Shown here: positions 1-7,249 of the stretch, piece by piece
Layout of the letters: each line of letters opens with the position of its first letter
How positions within the stretch are numbered: position 1 is the stretch's first letter
Source of the DNA: an uncultured Muribaculaceae bacterium
GTDB taxonomy: Bacteria; Bacteroidota; Bacteroidia; Bacteroidales; Muribaculaceae
Assembly (NCBI GenBank): GCA_947179295.1
Contig: CAMXAZ010000010.1
Span: 1 to 54,813 of the forward strand
Length of the DNA: 54,813 nucleotides
Direction of reading: 5' to 3'
Notes under the pieces: generated by a model
The model's database searches: none
The model's input: the letters and a program-made list of their open reading frames with translations, nothing else
Told to the model about the DNA's origin: nothing
Position numbers and translations under genes: made by a program

Positions 1-53
1 CCCGCGACCCCAACCTTGGCAAGGTTGTGCTCTACCAACTGAGCTATTTTCGC
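1..53 (-). tRNA. tRNA-Gly (GCC), 3' part outside the window
   Basis: The minus strand reads as the 5' part of a tRNA: acceptor strand GCGAAAA, a D-arm with AGCTCAGTTGGTAGAGC, and an anticodon arm CCTTGCCAAGG with anticodon GCC. The T-arm begins at the window edge, so the 3' end is cut off. A TAnnTTTG promoter lies 43 bases upstream. Confidence 0.93.
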
Positions 54-95
54 AATCTGTTGGCTTCAAAATGGTGTCATTTCCGTTTTGCGATG

Positions 96-103
96 CAAAG
101 GTA
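96..103 (-). promoter_or_regulatory. -7 promoter motif for tRNA-Gly
   Basis: The minus strand reads TACCTTTG, an exact match to the Bacteroidetes -7 consensus TAnnTTTG, upstream of the tRNA-Gly. The same octamer stands in front of tRNA-His in this window. Confidence 0.7.
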
Positions 104-289
104 GGAAGTTATTTCCAGCTGTGCAAATATTCTTAGCTAATTTAATAGTCGTTAACAAAAATAGCGCTGAAGGGGTTGTGAATTGTAAACTGATGTTAAT
201 TATTATTGCTGCGCTTTCAACTTTAAGCCGCACGGGGATGTTTCAGCTATGAATGTTTCATTGTAATGTATTCTTTATAATAAATAGGT

Positions 290-979
290 ATGAAAAAACT
301 GATACTTCTGCGACATGGACAGAGTCAATGGAATCTTGAAAACCGCTTTACGGGATGGACTGATGTGGAACTTTCGCCCAAAGGCCGAGTTGAGGCCCGC
401 AGGGCGGGGGAGCTGATAGCATCGGCAGGCCTTGAGCCGCGATATTGCTTCACGTCTTATCTGCGCCGTGCCATCCAGACTCTGGATATAGCACTTGACG
501 CGATGGACAGGCTGTGGCTGCCGGTGGTGAAAGACTGGCACCTTAACGAGCGTCACTATGGTGCATTGCAGGGACTGAACAAGGCTGACACGGCTGCGAA
601 GTTCGGCGACGAGCAGGTGCACATCTGGCGCCGGAGCTATGATGTGGCGCCTCCGGCCTTGACTGTGACTGACGAGCGCTATCCGGGAGCTGATCCGCGC
701 TATGCTTCTCTTCCGGAGGAAGACTTGCCGCTGACGGAGTCGCTTGAGGATACGGTGAGGCGTGTGGCGCCCTGCTGGGAGGAGCTGATAGCGCCGGCGC
801 TTGCTGTCTATGATACCGTTTTTGTGGCGGCTCACGGCAACTCGCTGCGCGCGCTGGTGATGCTGCTGCTGAAGAAGACGCCTGAGGAGATCGTGGCGGA
901 AGAGATTCCGACCGGAGTGCCGCGTGTCATCGGCCTTACCGACCGTCTGGCGGTGGAGTCAGATGTGTATCTTAAATAG
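290..979 (+). CDS. gpmA: 2,3-bisphosphoglycerate-dependent phosphoglycerate mutase
   Basis: Glycolytic and gluconeogenic enzyme that interconverts 3- and 2-phosphoglycerate in the cytoplasm through a phosphohistidine intermediate. The 229-residue product opens with the histidine phosphatase motif LLRHGQS (catalytic His9) and continues with the family's NRFTGWTDVELSPKG stretch. The acid/base glutamate is in LNERHYG (Glu87) and the second histidine in AAHGNSLRAL (His182). It is slightly shorter than the roughly 250 residues of the Escherichia coli enzyme, mostly at the C-terminus. The gene is monocistronic: it is followed by a strong bidirectional hairpin shared with the convergent tRNA-His. 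The ATG is preceded by AT-rich sequence and no Shine-Dalgarno, as is usual in this phylum. Family assignment is firm. Confidence 0.97.
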   Translation: MKKLILLRHGQSQWNLENRFTGWTDVELSPKGRVEARRAGELIASAGLEPRYCFTSYLRRAIQTLDIALDAMDRLWLPVVKDWHLNERHYGALQGLNKADTAAKFGDEQVHIWRRSYDVAPPALTVTDERYPGADPRYASLPEEDLPLTESLEDTVRRVAPCWEELIAPALAVYDTVFVAAHGNSLRALVMLLLKKTPEEIVAEEIPTGVPRVIGLTDRLAVESDVYLK

Positions 980-1000
980 ATTGTGAAAGCTGTAAAATGA

Positions 1001-1036
1001 AGATCGGTGATGAATCATCTGATTCATCACCGATCT
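1001..1036. terminator. Bidirectional terminator between gpmA and tRNA-His
   Basis: A perfect 17-bp inverted repeat (1001-1017 with 1020-1036) separated by only two bases. It is followed by TTT on the plus strand and by a T-rich stretch on the minus strand (complement of 993-998). It lies between two convergent genes, so one hairpin probably ends both transcripts. Confidence 0.85.
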
Positions 1037-1039
1037 TTG

Positions 1040-1114
<75 letters not shown>

Positions 1115-1133
1115 ATGTTTTGGTTTTGCGCTG

Positions 1134-1141
1134 CAAAGGTA
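1134..1141 (-). promoter_or_regulatory. -7 promoter motif for tRNA-His
   Basis: The minus strand reads TACCTTTG, an exact TAnnTTTG match about 20 bases upstream of the tRNA-His 5' end. Confidence 0.75.
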
Positions 1142-1324
1142 GGACGTTTTTTTGAATCCACCAAATATTTTTCAATAAAATTTGCATTATTTTTTTTAGC
1201 GCCGTCGCTGCGCCGTGGCAGCAGGGCTGCAAAAAGATTCGAGGCCGATGAGAAAATGGTGGGAAAACGCAGCGGCATTACATATGTTATTATATAAGGA
1301 GGGGGAAATGTGGAAAAAAATCAT

Positions 1325-1332
1325 TAAATTTG
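1325..1332 (+). promoter_or_regulatory. -7 promoter motif for lepA
   Basis: TAAATTTG matches TAnnTTTG and ends nine bases before the lepA ATG, so the leader would be only a few bases. The TTG at 1330, which would extend lepA by four codons, lies inside this motif. That supports ATG 1342 as the real start. Confidence 0.65.
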
Positions 1333-1341
1333 CAGCCAATT

Positions 1342-3129
1342 ATGAAGAATATCCGCAATTTTTGTATCATAGCCCATATTGACCACGGCAAGAGCACTCT
1401 TGCCGACCGTCTGCTTGAATATACCAATACTGTAGCCGCCAAAGACCTGCAGGCGCAGGTGCTTGACGACATGGATCTGGAGCGCGAGCGAGGAATCACG
1501 ATCAAGAGCCACGCCATACAGATGAACTTCCATCTCGACGGCGAGGACTACATACTGAACCTGATCGACACTCCGGGACACGTCGACTTCTCTTATGAAG
1601 TCTCGCGCTCGATTGCGGCCTGCGAGGGTGCGCTGCTCATTGTCGATGCCTCGCAGGGTATCCAGGCCCAGACCATATCGAATCTCTACATGGCGATTGA
1701 CAATGATCTGGAAATAATTCCGGTCATCAACAAAGTGGACCTCGACAGTGCGAAGCCTGACGAGGTGGAAGATCAGATTGTAGACCTGCTCGGCTGCGAT
1801 CCGTCGGAAGTGATCCGCGCCAGCGGCAAGACCGGCATAGGCGTGCCTGACATTCTGCGTGCCATCGTAGAGAGAGTGCCCGCGCCCCAAGGCGATCCGC
1901 AGGCTCCGTTGCAGGCTCTGATTTTCGACTCTGTATTCAACCCCTTCCGTGGCATCATAGCCTATTTCAAGATAGTCAACGGCACGATCCGGAAAAACGA
2001 TTTCGTGAAGTTTGTGGCTACAGGCAAGCAGTATAACGCCGATGAGATCGGTGTGCTCAAACTCGACATGCAGCCCTGTCAGGAGCTGTCGGCCGGCAAT
2101 GTAGGCTATATCATTTCCGGCATCAAGACCTCGCGCGAGGTGAAGGTGGGCGACACGATCACCCACGTCAACACTCCCTGCGATGCAGCGATCGACGGTT
2201 TCGAGGAGGTGAAGCCTATGGTATTTGCCGGAGTCTACCCGATCGAGACCGAAGATTTTGAAAATCTCCGTTCCTCGCTCGAAAAACTCCAGCTCAATGA
2301 CGCCTCGCTGACCTTCCAGCCGGAGTCATCAATGGCGCTCGGCTTCGGATTCCGCTGTGGATTCCTCGGACTGCTCCACATGGAGATTATCCAGGAGCGT
2401 CTCGGCCGTGAGTTTGACATGGATGTGATCACGACGGTGCCCAACGTATCTTACCGCGTCTTTGACAAGCACGGCAACATGACCGAGGTCCACAACCCCT
2501 CCGGGCTTCCTGAGGCTACGCTCATAGATCATATTGAAGAGCCTTATATCCGCGCCTCGATCATCACCGCGGCTGATTATATCGGGCCGATCATGACCCT
2601 CTGTCTGGCGAAGCGCGGCGAACTGGTCAAGCAGGAGTATATCTCCGGCAACCGCATGGAGCTGATCTTCGACATGCCTCTCGGCGAGATCGTGATCGAC
2701 TTCTATGACAAGCTCAAGAGCATCTCTAAAGGCTATGCCTCGTTTGACTACCATCTGCATGACTTCCGCGAGTCGAAGCTCATCAAGCTCGACATCCTGC
2801 TCAACGGAGAGAGCGTGGACGCGCTGTCGACTCTTACCCACGTGGACAATGCCGTGACCTTCGGACGCCGCATGTGTGAGAAACTCAAGGAACTGATACC
2901 CCGCCAGCAGTTCGACATCGCTATCCAGGCGGCCATCGGAGCCAAGATCATAGCCCGCGAGACCATCAAGGCCGTGCGCAAGGATGTGACAGCCAAGTGT
3001 TACGGCGGTGACATCTCGCGTAAGCGCAAGCTGCTCGAAAAGCAGAAGAAAGGCAAGAAGCGCATGAAGCAGATCGGTTCGGTAGAAGTGCCGCAGAAAG
3101 CATTCCTCGCAGTGCTGAAACTGGACTGA
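1342..3129 (+). CDS. lepA: Elongation factor 4 (LepA) translational GTPase
   Basis: Ribosome-associated GTPase implicated in ribosome back-translocation and in initiation or assembly. The 595-residue product has the usual length. GTPase motifs are all present: G1 HIDHGKS (12-18), switch I around GITIKSH (51-57), G3 DTPGH (76-80) and G4 NKVD (130-133). The LepA-specific C-terminal domain ends in a basic stretch ([21 protein letters not shown]). ATG 1342 was chosen because the alternative TTG at 1330 overlaps a TAnnTTTG promoter. The gene stands alone and is followed by a hairpin and T-run at 3190-3226. Identification is firm. Confidence 0.97.
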   Translation: MKNIRNFCIIAHIDHGKSTLADRLLEYTNTVAAKDLQAQVLDDMDLERERGITIKSHAIQMNFHLDGEDYILNLIDTPGHVDFSYEVSRSIAACEGALLIVDASQGIQAQTISNLYMAIDNDLEIIPVINKVDLDSAKPDEVEDQIVDLLGCDPSEVIRASGKTGIGVPDILRAIVERVPAPQGDPQAPLQALIFDSVFNPFRGIIAYFKIVNGTIRKNDFVKFVATGKQYNADEIGVLKLDMQPCQELSAGNVGYIISGIKTSREVKVGDTITHVNTPCDAAIDGFEEVKPMVFAGVYPIETEDFENLRSSLEKLQLNDASLTFQPESSMALGFGFRCGFLGLLHMEIIQERLGREFDMDVITTVPNVSYRVFDKHGNMTEVHNPSGLPEATLIDHIEEPYIRASIITAADYIGPIMTLCLAKRGELVKQEYISGNRMELIFDMPLGEIVIDFYDKLKSISKGYASFDYHLHDFRESKLIKLDILLNGESVDALSTLTHVDNAVTFGRRMCEKLKELIPRQQFDIAIQAAIGAKIIARETIKAVRKDVTAKCYGGDISRKRKLLEKQKKGKKRMKQIGSVEVPQKAFLAVLKLD

Positions 3130-3189
3130 CACCTATTATATATAATAAGGTTATCATTATATATAATTAAGTATATCAAAAAACAACGG

Positions 3190-3226
3190 GAGAGAGATGC
3201 CATTGCGGTGTCTCTCTCATTTTTTA
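3190..3226 (+). terminator. Rho-independent terminator after lepA
   Basis: A 12-bp stem (3190-3201 with 3207-3218, two G-T pairs) with a five-base loop, followed by ATTTTTTATT. It is about 60 bases past the lepA stop. Confidence 0.85.
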
Positions 3227-3324
3227 TTCTTATTGGCGTGCAGGTGTGACAAATTGACAGCTTTTCGGGCCGAAAGGAAGCGCGGGGCATGTGAATCGAG
3301 AGCAAAATTGTATAGAATGTTTAA

Positions 3325-3371
3325 ATTTTGTGTCAAAAAGTTGCAAAAGCCGAAAAAACTTCTCACCTTTA
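3325..3371 (+). promoter_or_regulatory. Upstream block A, likely promoter of the first secreted paralog
   Basis: This block closely matches 5429-5476 in front of the second paralog: ATTTTGT, then CAAAAAGTTGCAAAA, then AAAAAACTTCTCA and CTTTA. A TTG (3341-3343) and TCACCTTTA (3363-3371) are 19 bases apart in both copies, like a -33/-7 pair with an atypical -7 box. The promoter role is inferred from conservation and spacing. Confidence 0.5.
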
Positions 3372-3433
3372 TGGCCGAACTTAAAAAATATAACAGATTA
3401 ATAAATCAACCTAAATCTATAACATTTCTGAAC

Positions 3434-5230
3434 ATGAAGAAATTTTTACTTCCGGTTGCAGGGTTTCTTTGCGGAATTGCCGGTGCTCAGGCTGATGTGG
3501 TCACCATCAACTTATATGAGGTCTCTGACAGCTATTGGGGATTTGAAGAAGATAACGCCAAACGGATCTATGATCCTATAGATCATGAGCTGATAATCAA
3601 TGAGGACGGGACATACACGGTAAAGAAATTCCTGAATTCAGAACTTGATCTCACATTCTCGGTCAACGGCACAAGAAAAGTCTATAACGGACTGGAGACT
3701 GTCAGCTATCGTTTCCCGAAAGAAGTGTGGAATTCGCCTATACTTGATTTTGCTCCTCCGGTCTATACGAGCACTGTCGAAGGCTCTGCAGAAGCTAAAT
3801 ATGAGGTGCTTATACCCGGCACTGAAGATCCGTACATGTATAAGGTGATGCCTGTGGACGGCTATGTGTATTATAGTCTCGGTCAGTATATCCCTGTTCC
3901 GAAGAAGGAACTTTCTTTTCCGGTGATAATTTATAGAAATGTTTCGGTCGCAGAATATAAGGGTGCGGATGACAAAGGCAAGCATTATAGAATATGGGTT
4001 GCCAACAGATTCCGTATTCCCTTGGGCAATAAGGTTGATGAATACGGAAACGAAAATCCGGCGTACAGTGAAAAAGAACTTTCGGGATGGGCAATCTTTG
4101 ACATGACTGTTTCGAGCGATCCGGTCAATGTGTCATATGTCGATTCGTCAGACAACATGCTGTTTGAAGATACCCAGAGCGTTATTCTCCACGGAGAGGA
4201 CCGTTCGACAAGCGTGTATAACTTCCTGAATTCAGGAGTGAAAATCGGTCTGAAGACCACGGGCAATGAAGTAGCCGCCGGCAAGTCGTCGGTTGTATTT
4301 ACCGAGGGCTTCGACAGTGCTAAAGATCCCGAACAGTATCAGGAGCTTGAAGGTGCGGTCTATAGCCTCGTTGCAGCAGGCGGTCAGACTGTCACCGGCC
4401 CGGTGATGGTGCGCCCTGCGGGTTGCTATGCCGAACAGATTGAGGAGATCACACTCAACAAGGCCCATTACAAGGCGTATATCGACATAAAAGTCGGCGA
4501 TGTCACCGGTTATACAGTGTTTGAGATGAACGGAACCCCGCTTAAGAAAGGCGCTGTCAACACTCTGACATTCTCTTATATGGACAAGGGTTACAACTGG
4601 AATAAAATCAGCGAATATGACTCTCACATTGATATAATTGACGATAACAATTTTGTGGCCTATGACTTCCTTGGTTCGGGCTTTAATGTGGCATTCCAGT
4701 TGAGCGAGCCAAAGGCTCCATCCCGCTATGATTCGTTTGATGCTTTTCAGGAACTTGATCTTGCCCCCGGTTTCGGCAAATGGGCCCAGGTGCCTGATGA
4801 CAAGAACAATCTTGTTGAAAGCGATATGCACAAGGTCGTGACCATTCCCGATTATCCGAGCGCGGTTCTTGAGACCAAACTTGATGATGGCAAAAGCGGG
4901 TATATGGCTTTCAGTCCTAAAATCGAGGTCTATGACAACGCTCCTGATCTGGGATTCTGGGGTATGCCTGATGTCTGCCATTATAAAAACGGTGACGGTG
5001 TGCGCAAGGTCTATGCAGTCTATTTCCAGGATGAAAATAATGTGAACTACAAAATAGAGTGGGAGCCTAAGGCAGACCAGTCGGGCATTGCAGATGTTAT
5101 TACCGATTCTGAGAATGCTCCTGTTGAGTGGTTTAATCTCCAGGGCATCCGTGTCAGCGGTGAAAATCTTGCTCCAGGCATCTACGTGAAGCGCCAGGGC
5201 TCGAAAACTGTCAAGGTGCTCGTGAAGTAA
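3434..5230 (+). CDS. Secreted protein with three FLNSG-type repeats and a sorting-like C-terminal tail (paralog A)
   Basis: A 598-residue product starting with a clear Sec signal peptide (MKKFLLPVAGFLCGIAGAQA, likely cleaved after residue 20). No enzymatic motif is recognised. A short motif, (F/Y)LNSGxxL or similar, recurs about every 150-200 residues, at about 66-75, 264-273 and 412-421, suggesting three related beta-rich modules. The last ~45 residues (from GIADV, then NAPVEWFNLQG, then APGIYVKRQG and KVLVK) form a tail seen on many secreted proteins of this family of bacteria and resembling type IX secretion sorting tails. ATG 3434 was chosen because it begins the signal peptide, although the frame is open upstream. 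The next gene is a diverged tandem copy with similar upstream DNA. Function unknown; extracellular or surface location inferred. Confidence 0.85.
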   Translation: MKKFLLPVAGFLCGIAGAQADVVTINLYEVSDSYWGFEEDNAKRIYDPIDHELIINEDGTYTVKKFLNSELDLTFSVNGTRKVYNGLETVSYRFPKEVWNSPILDFAPPVYTSTVEGSAEAKYEVLIPGTEDPYMYKVMPVDGYVYYSLGQYIPVPKKELSFPVIIYRNVSVAEYKGADDKGKHYRIWVANRFRIPLGNKVDEYGNENPAYSEKELSGWAIFDMTVSSDPVNVSYVDSSDNMLFEDTQSVILHGEDRSTSVYNFLNSGVKIGLKTTGNEVAAGKSSVVFTEGFDSAKDPEQYQELEGAVYSLVAAGGQTVTGPVMVRPAGCYAEQIEEITLNKAHYKAYIDIKVGDVTGYTVFEMNGTPLKKGAVNTLTFSYMDKGYNWNKISEYDSHIDIIDDNNFVAYDFLGSGFNVAFQLSEPKAPSRYDSFDAFQELDLAPGFGKWAQVPDDKNNLVESDMHKVVTIPDYPSAVLETKLDDGKSGYMAFSPKIEVYDNAPDLGFWGMPDVCHYKNGDGVRKVYAVYFQDENNVNYKIEWEPKADQSGIADVITDSENAPVEWFNLQGIRVSGENLAPGIYVKRQGSKTVKVLVK

Positions 5231-5263
5231 TAGGCAGGCAGTTTTTTGAACTGAATGATAAAG

Positions 5264-5302
5264 AAGCCGGCATTCCCGATTCGGGGGTGCCGGCTTGATT
5301 TT
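5264..5302 (+). terminator. Terminator after secreted paralog A
   Basis: A GC-rich hairpin: AAGCCGGCA (5264-5272) pairs with TGCCGGCTT (5288-5296), with an inner CCCGA/TCGGG pairing, followed by GATTTT. It separates the two paralogs into different transcripts. Confidence 0.85.
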
Positions 5303-5324
5303 GGGCGCTTGATCACGGGGTGTG

Positions 5325-5362
5325 TCAATCTGTTAGAAAAAACGTTAAAAATAACAGATTGA
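5325..5362. promoter_or_regulatory. Inverted repeat upstream of paralog B, possible operator
   Basis: TCAATCTGTTA (5325-5335) is exactly complementary to TAACAGATTGA (5352-5362) across a 16-base spacer. A related half, CAGATTGACA with TGCTGTTA, follows at about 5388-5405. It sits between the terminator of paralog A and the promoter-like block of paralog B. No T-run follows, so a protein binding site is more likely than a terminator. Confidence 0.4.
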
Positions 5363-5428
5363 TAGCGGATGGGGTGTGAAATCGTGTCAGATTGACATGC
5401 TGTTAAACAAAATTCTACAAAAATTAAA

Positions 5429-5476
5429 AATTTTGTAGCAAAAAGTTGCAAAACAAAAAAAAACTTCTCAACTTTA
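5429..5476 (+). promoter_or_regulatory. Upstream block B, copy of 3325-3371
   Basis: Carries the same TTG (5446-5448), 19-base spacer and TCAACTTTA (5468-5476) arrangement as block A. Both copies stand 60-70 bases before a start codon. Confidence 0.5.
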
Positions 5477-5543
5477 CAGCGAAACAGAGAAATTGATATC
5501 AAATTCACAATAAATCTAATTTTAACCAAACACTTTTTTGCTT

Positions 5544-7142
5544 ATGAAGAAGTTTTTACTCCCGATTGTGGGCTTGTTGCTCGGTAGTGCTGCCGCCCAG
5601 GCAGACGAAGTATCTGTCAAATATTATAAGATAGAAAGTGGATCTGCCACAGAACTTCAGGAGGAACTGTTTAATCCGACCACAAATGAATTAGTGAAGA
5701 ATGAAGACGGGTCCTATACTCTGAAGAAATATCAGAATTCGGCATATGATCTGAAGTTTACTGTCAAAAACAATGTGCTTGCTTTTCCGGATATAAAGGT
5801 GGCCGGTCTGAATATCCTTAAAGATGGAGATGGAAATAACTACCGTTTCAGTCTTACCACAATCAAGGAATATAAGGATGCCAATGAAGAGATGAACCAT
5901 ATTCTGGTCGACGGTTCGCTGTATTCATATATCAATGGTAAGATTAACGGTATTACGCTGAAAAGCGAGACTTTTACTCAGACACAGAGACTGGCGGAGT
6001 ATGAGGTGCGTATAGGTACTTATTTTCAGTATAAAACTCCCAATGGTCCTGATCTGCTGGATACAAGACGTGATTATGGCGCTGTTGTTTTTAATATGAT
6101 TGTTGCTGAGGATCGTGAAGGCGTAGATGTGGCCTATCAGACAGCGTCAGGCGCTGAATTGTTCAAGAATTCTTTCAGCCCGGTTGAAATTGGCAGCGAC
6201 AATTCTTCCAAACTGAGTTATTTTGCAGGCTCAGAGGCCAGTCTGACATTCAATATTGGTAATGTTGGTGATGACGGAAAGGCTCCTCTGGTGTTTACGG
6301 AAGGTGTAAGCAGCGCTGATCAGGATGCTTATCAGACTCTTGCGGGTGCTACATTTAGTCTTGAGACTGCTGCCGGAGTTACAAAGACCGGTGCTCTTGC
6401 TGTAAGACCCTCAGGCTGTTATGCGACTCCGATTGAAGGAACTGCAACTCTTGAAACTCAGAAATACAATGTGTATATCGACACAAAGTTCGGTAACGAG
6501 AGCGGCTATGCAGTTTTCGAAACCGTAGGACCTTTGGCGATTGCCGTTGAGGGGGAGGTCGTTAAGATGATATATAAGGATTATACTACTAAGGTCGTTA
6601 AAGAGGAAGTAGCGACCCAGATTATTAGGATTAATGAGTCTACGATTATTGTAAAGAATTACCTCAATTCCGGATATGACATTCCTTTAGTATTTACTAA
6701 AGAGGAGGTTACAGGAAAAGACTATTTTGCGCAGGGTACTGCTAAACCGACAGAAGAATATATTGATTCAGAGACAACTATGGCATTCCGTGTAAAAATA
6801 CCTGAAGATCCAACTGTGGTATTTACACCTGTGGTTGCCGGTGTGAATATAGTGAATCCGCAGGTATATTACTATGGTAATAATGGCTATGTTCGTTATT
6901 ATAATGAAAATGGTAAAATTCGCACTCATGTCTATGCTGTATTTGGTGCCCCTTGGAATATTGTTGAATGGGATATGGTTGAAGGTGACAATGAATCCGG
7001 CATTCAGGATGTTGTCGCTGACGAAAACGCGCCTGTTGAATGGTACAGCCTCCAGGGTGTCCGCGTCAATGGCGAGAACCTTGCCCCCGGCATCTACATC
7101 AAGCGTCAGGGCTCAAAGGCAGTGAAGGTGCTTGTAAAGTAA
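5544..7142 (+). CDS. Secreted protein with FLNSG-type repeats and a sorting-like C-terminal tail (paralog B)
   Basis: A 532-residue paralog of the preceding gene. Its signal peptide differs from that of paralog A at only a few positions (MKKFLLPIVGLLLGSAAAQA). The first module reads NEDGSYTLKKYQNSAYDL where A has NEDGTYTVKKFLNSELDL. A middle module (SYFAGSEASLTF) and a third (VKNYLNSGYDIPL) follow, and both proteins share a segment with VRPSGCYATPIE or VRPAGCYAEQIE. The C-terminal tail is nearly identical (NAPVEWYSLQG, then APGIYIKRQGSKAVKVLVK). ATG 5544 is used because TTG 5538 adds only two residues before the signal peptide. It arose by tandem duplication with its promoter region and has diverged strongly in the middle. 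No known function. Confidence 0.85.
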   Translation: MKKFLLPIVGLLLGSAAAQADEVSVKYYKIESGSATELQEELFNPTTNELVKNEDGSYTLKKYQNSAYDLKFTVKNNVLAFPDIKVAGLNILKDGDGNNYRFSLTTIKEYKDANEEMNHILVDGSLYSYINGKINGITLKSETFTQTQRLAEYEVRIGTYFQYKTPNGPDLLDTRRDYGAVVFNMIVAEDREGVDVAYQTASGAELFKNSFSPVEIGSDNSSKLSYFAGSEASLTFNIGNVGDDGKAPLVFTEGVSSADQDAYQTLAGATFSLETAAGVTKTGALAVRPSGCYATPIEGTATLETQKYNVYIDTKFGNESGYAVFETVGPLAIAVEGEVVKMIYKDYTTKVVKEEVATQIIRINESTIIVKNYLNSGYDIPLVFTKEEVTGKDYFAQGTAKPTEEYIDSETTMAFRVKIPEDPTVVFTPVVAGVNIVNPQVYYYGNNGYVRYYNENGKIRTHVYAVFGAPWNIVEWDMVEGDNESGIQDVVADENAPVEWYSLQGVRVNGENLAPGIYIKRQGSKAVKVLVK

Positions 7143-7185
7143 TCGGAAAGCCTCAGAAATAGAAATCCAGACTCTATCAGACAAT

Positions 7186-7222
7186 AAGATCGGCGACCTC
7201 GTTTGAGGCCGCCGATCTTTTT
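7186..7222 (+). terminator. Terminator after paralog B, convergent with clpC
   Basis: A 15-bp stem (7186-7200 with 7205-7219, one mismatch) with GTTT loop, followed by a short T-run (7218-7222). It lies between convergent genes; on the minus strand the tail is weaker, so bidirectional use is possible. Confidence 0.85.
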
Positions 7223-7249
7223 ATACTGATATTCTGTAAACTCGATTTG

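Noticed and set aside
1324-2166. A 280-residue frame antisense to lepA, and similar long antisense frames in clpC (8519-9428) and the TonB-dependent receptor gene (36696-37421)
   Set aside because: All lie fully inside well-identified genes and show no domain or initiation signal.
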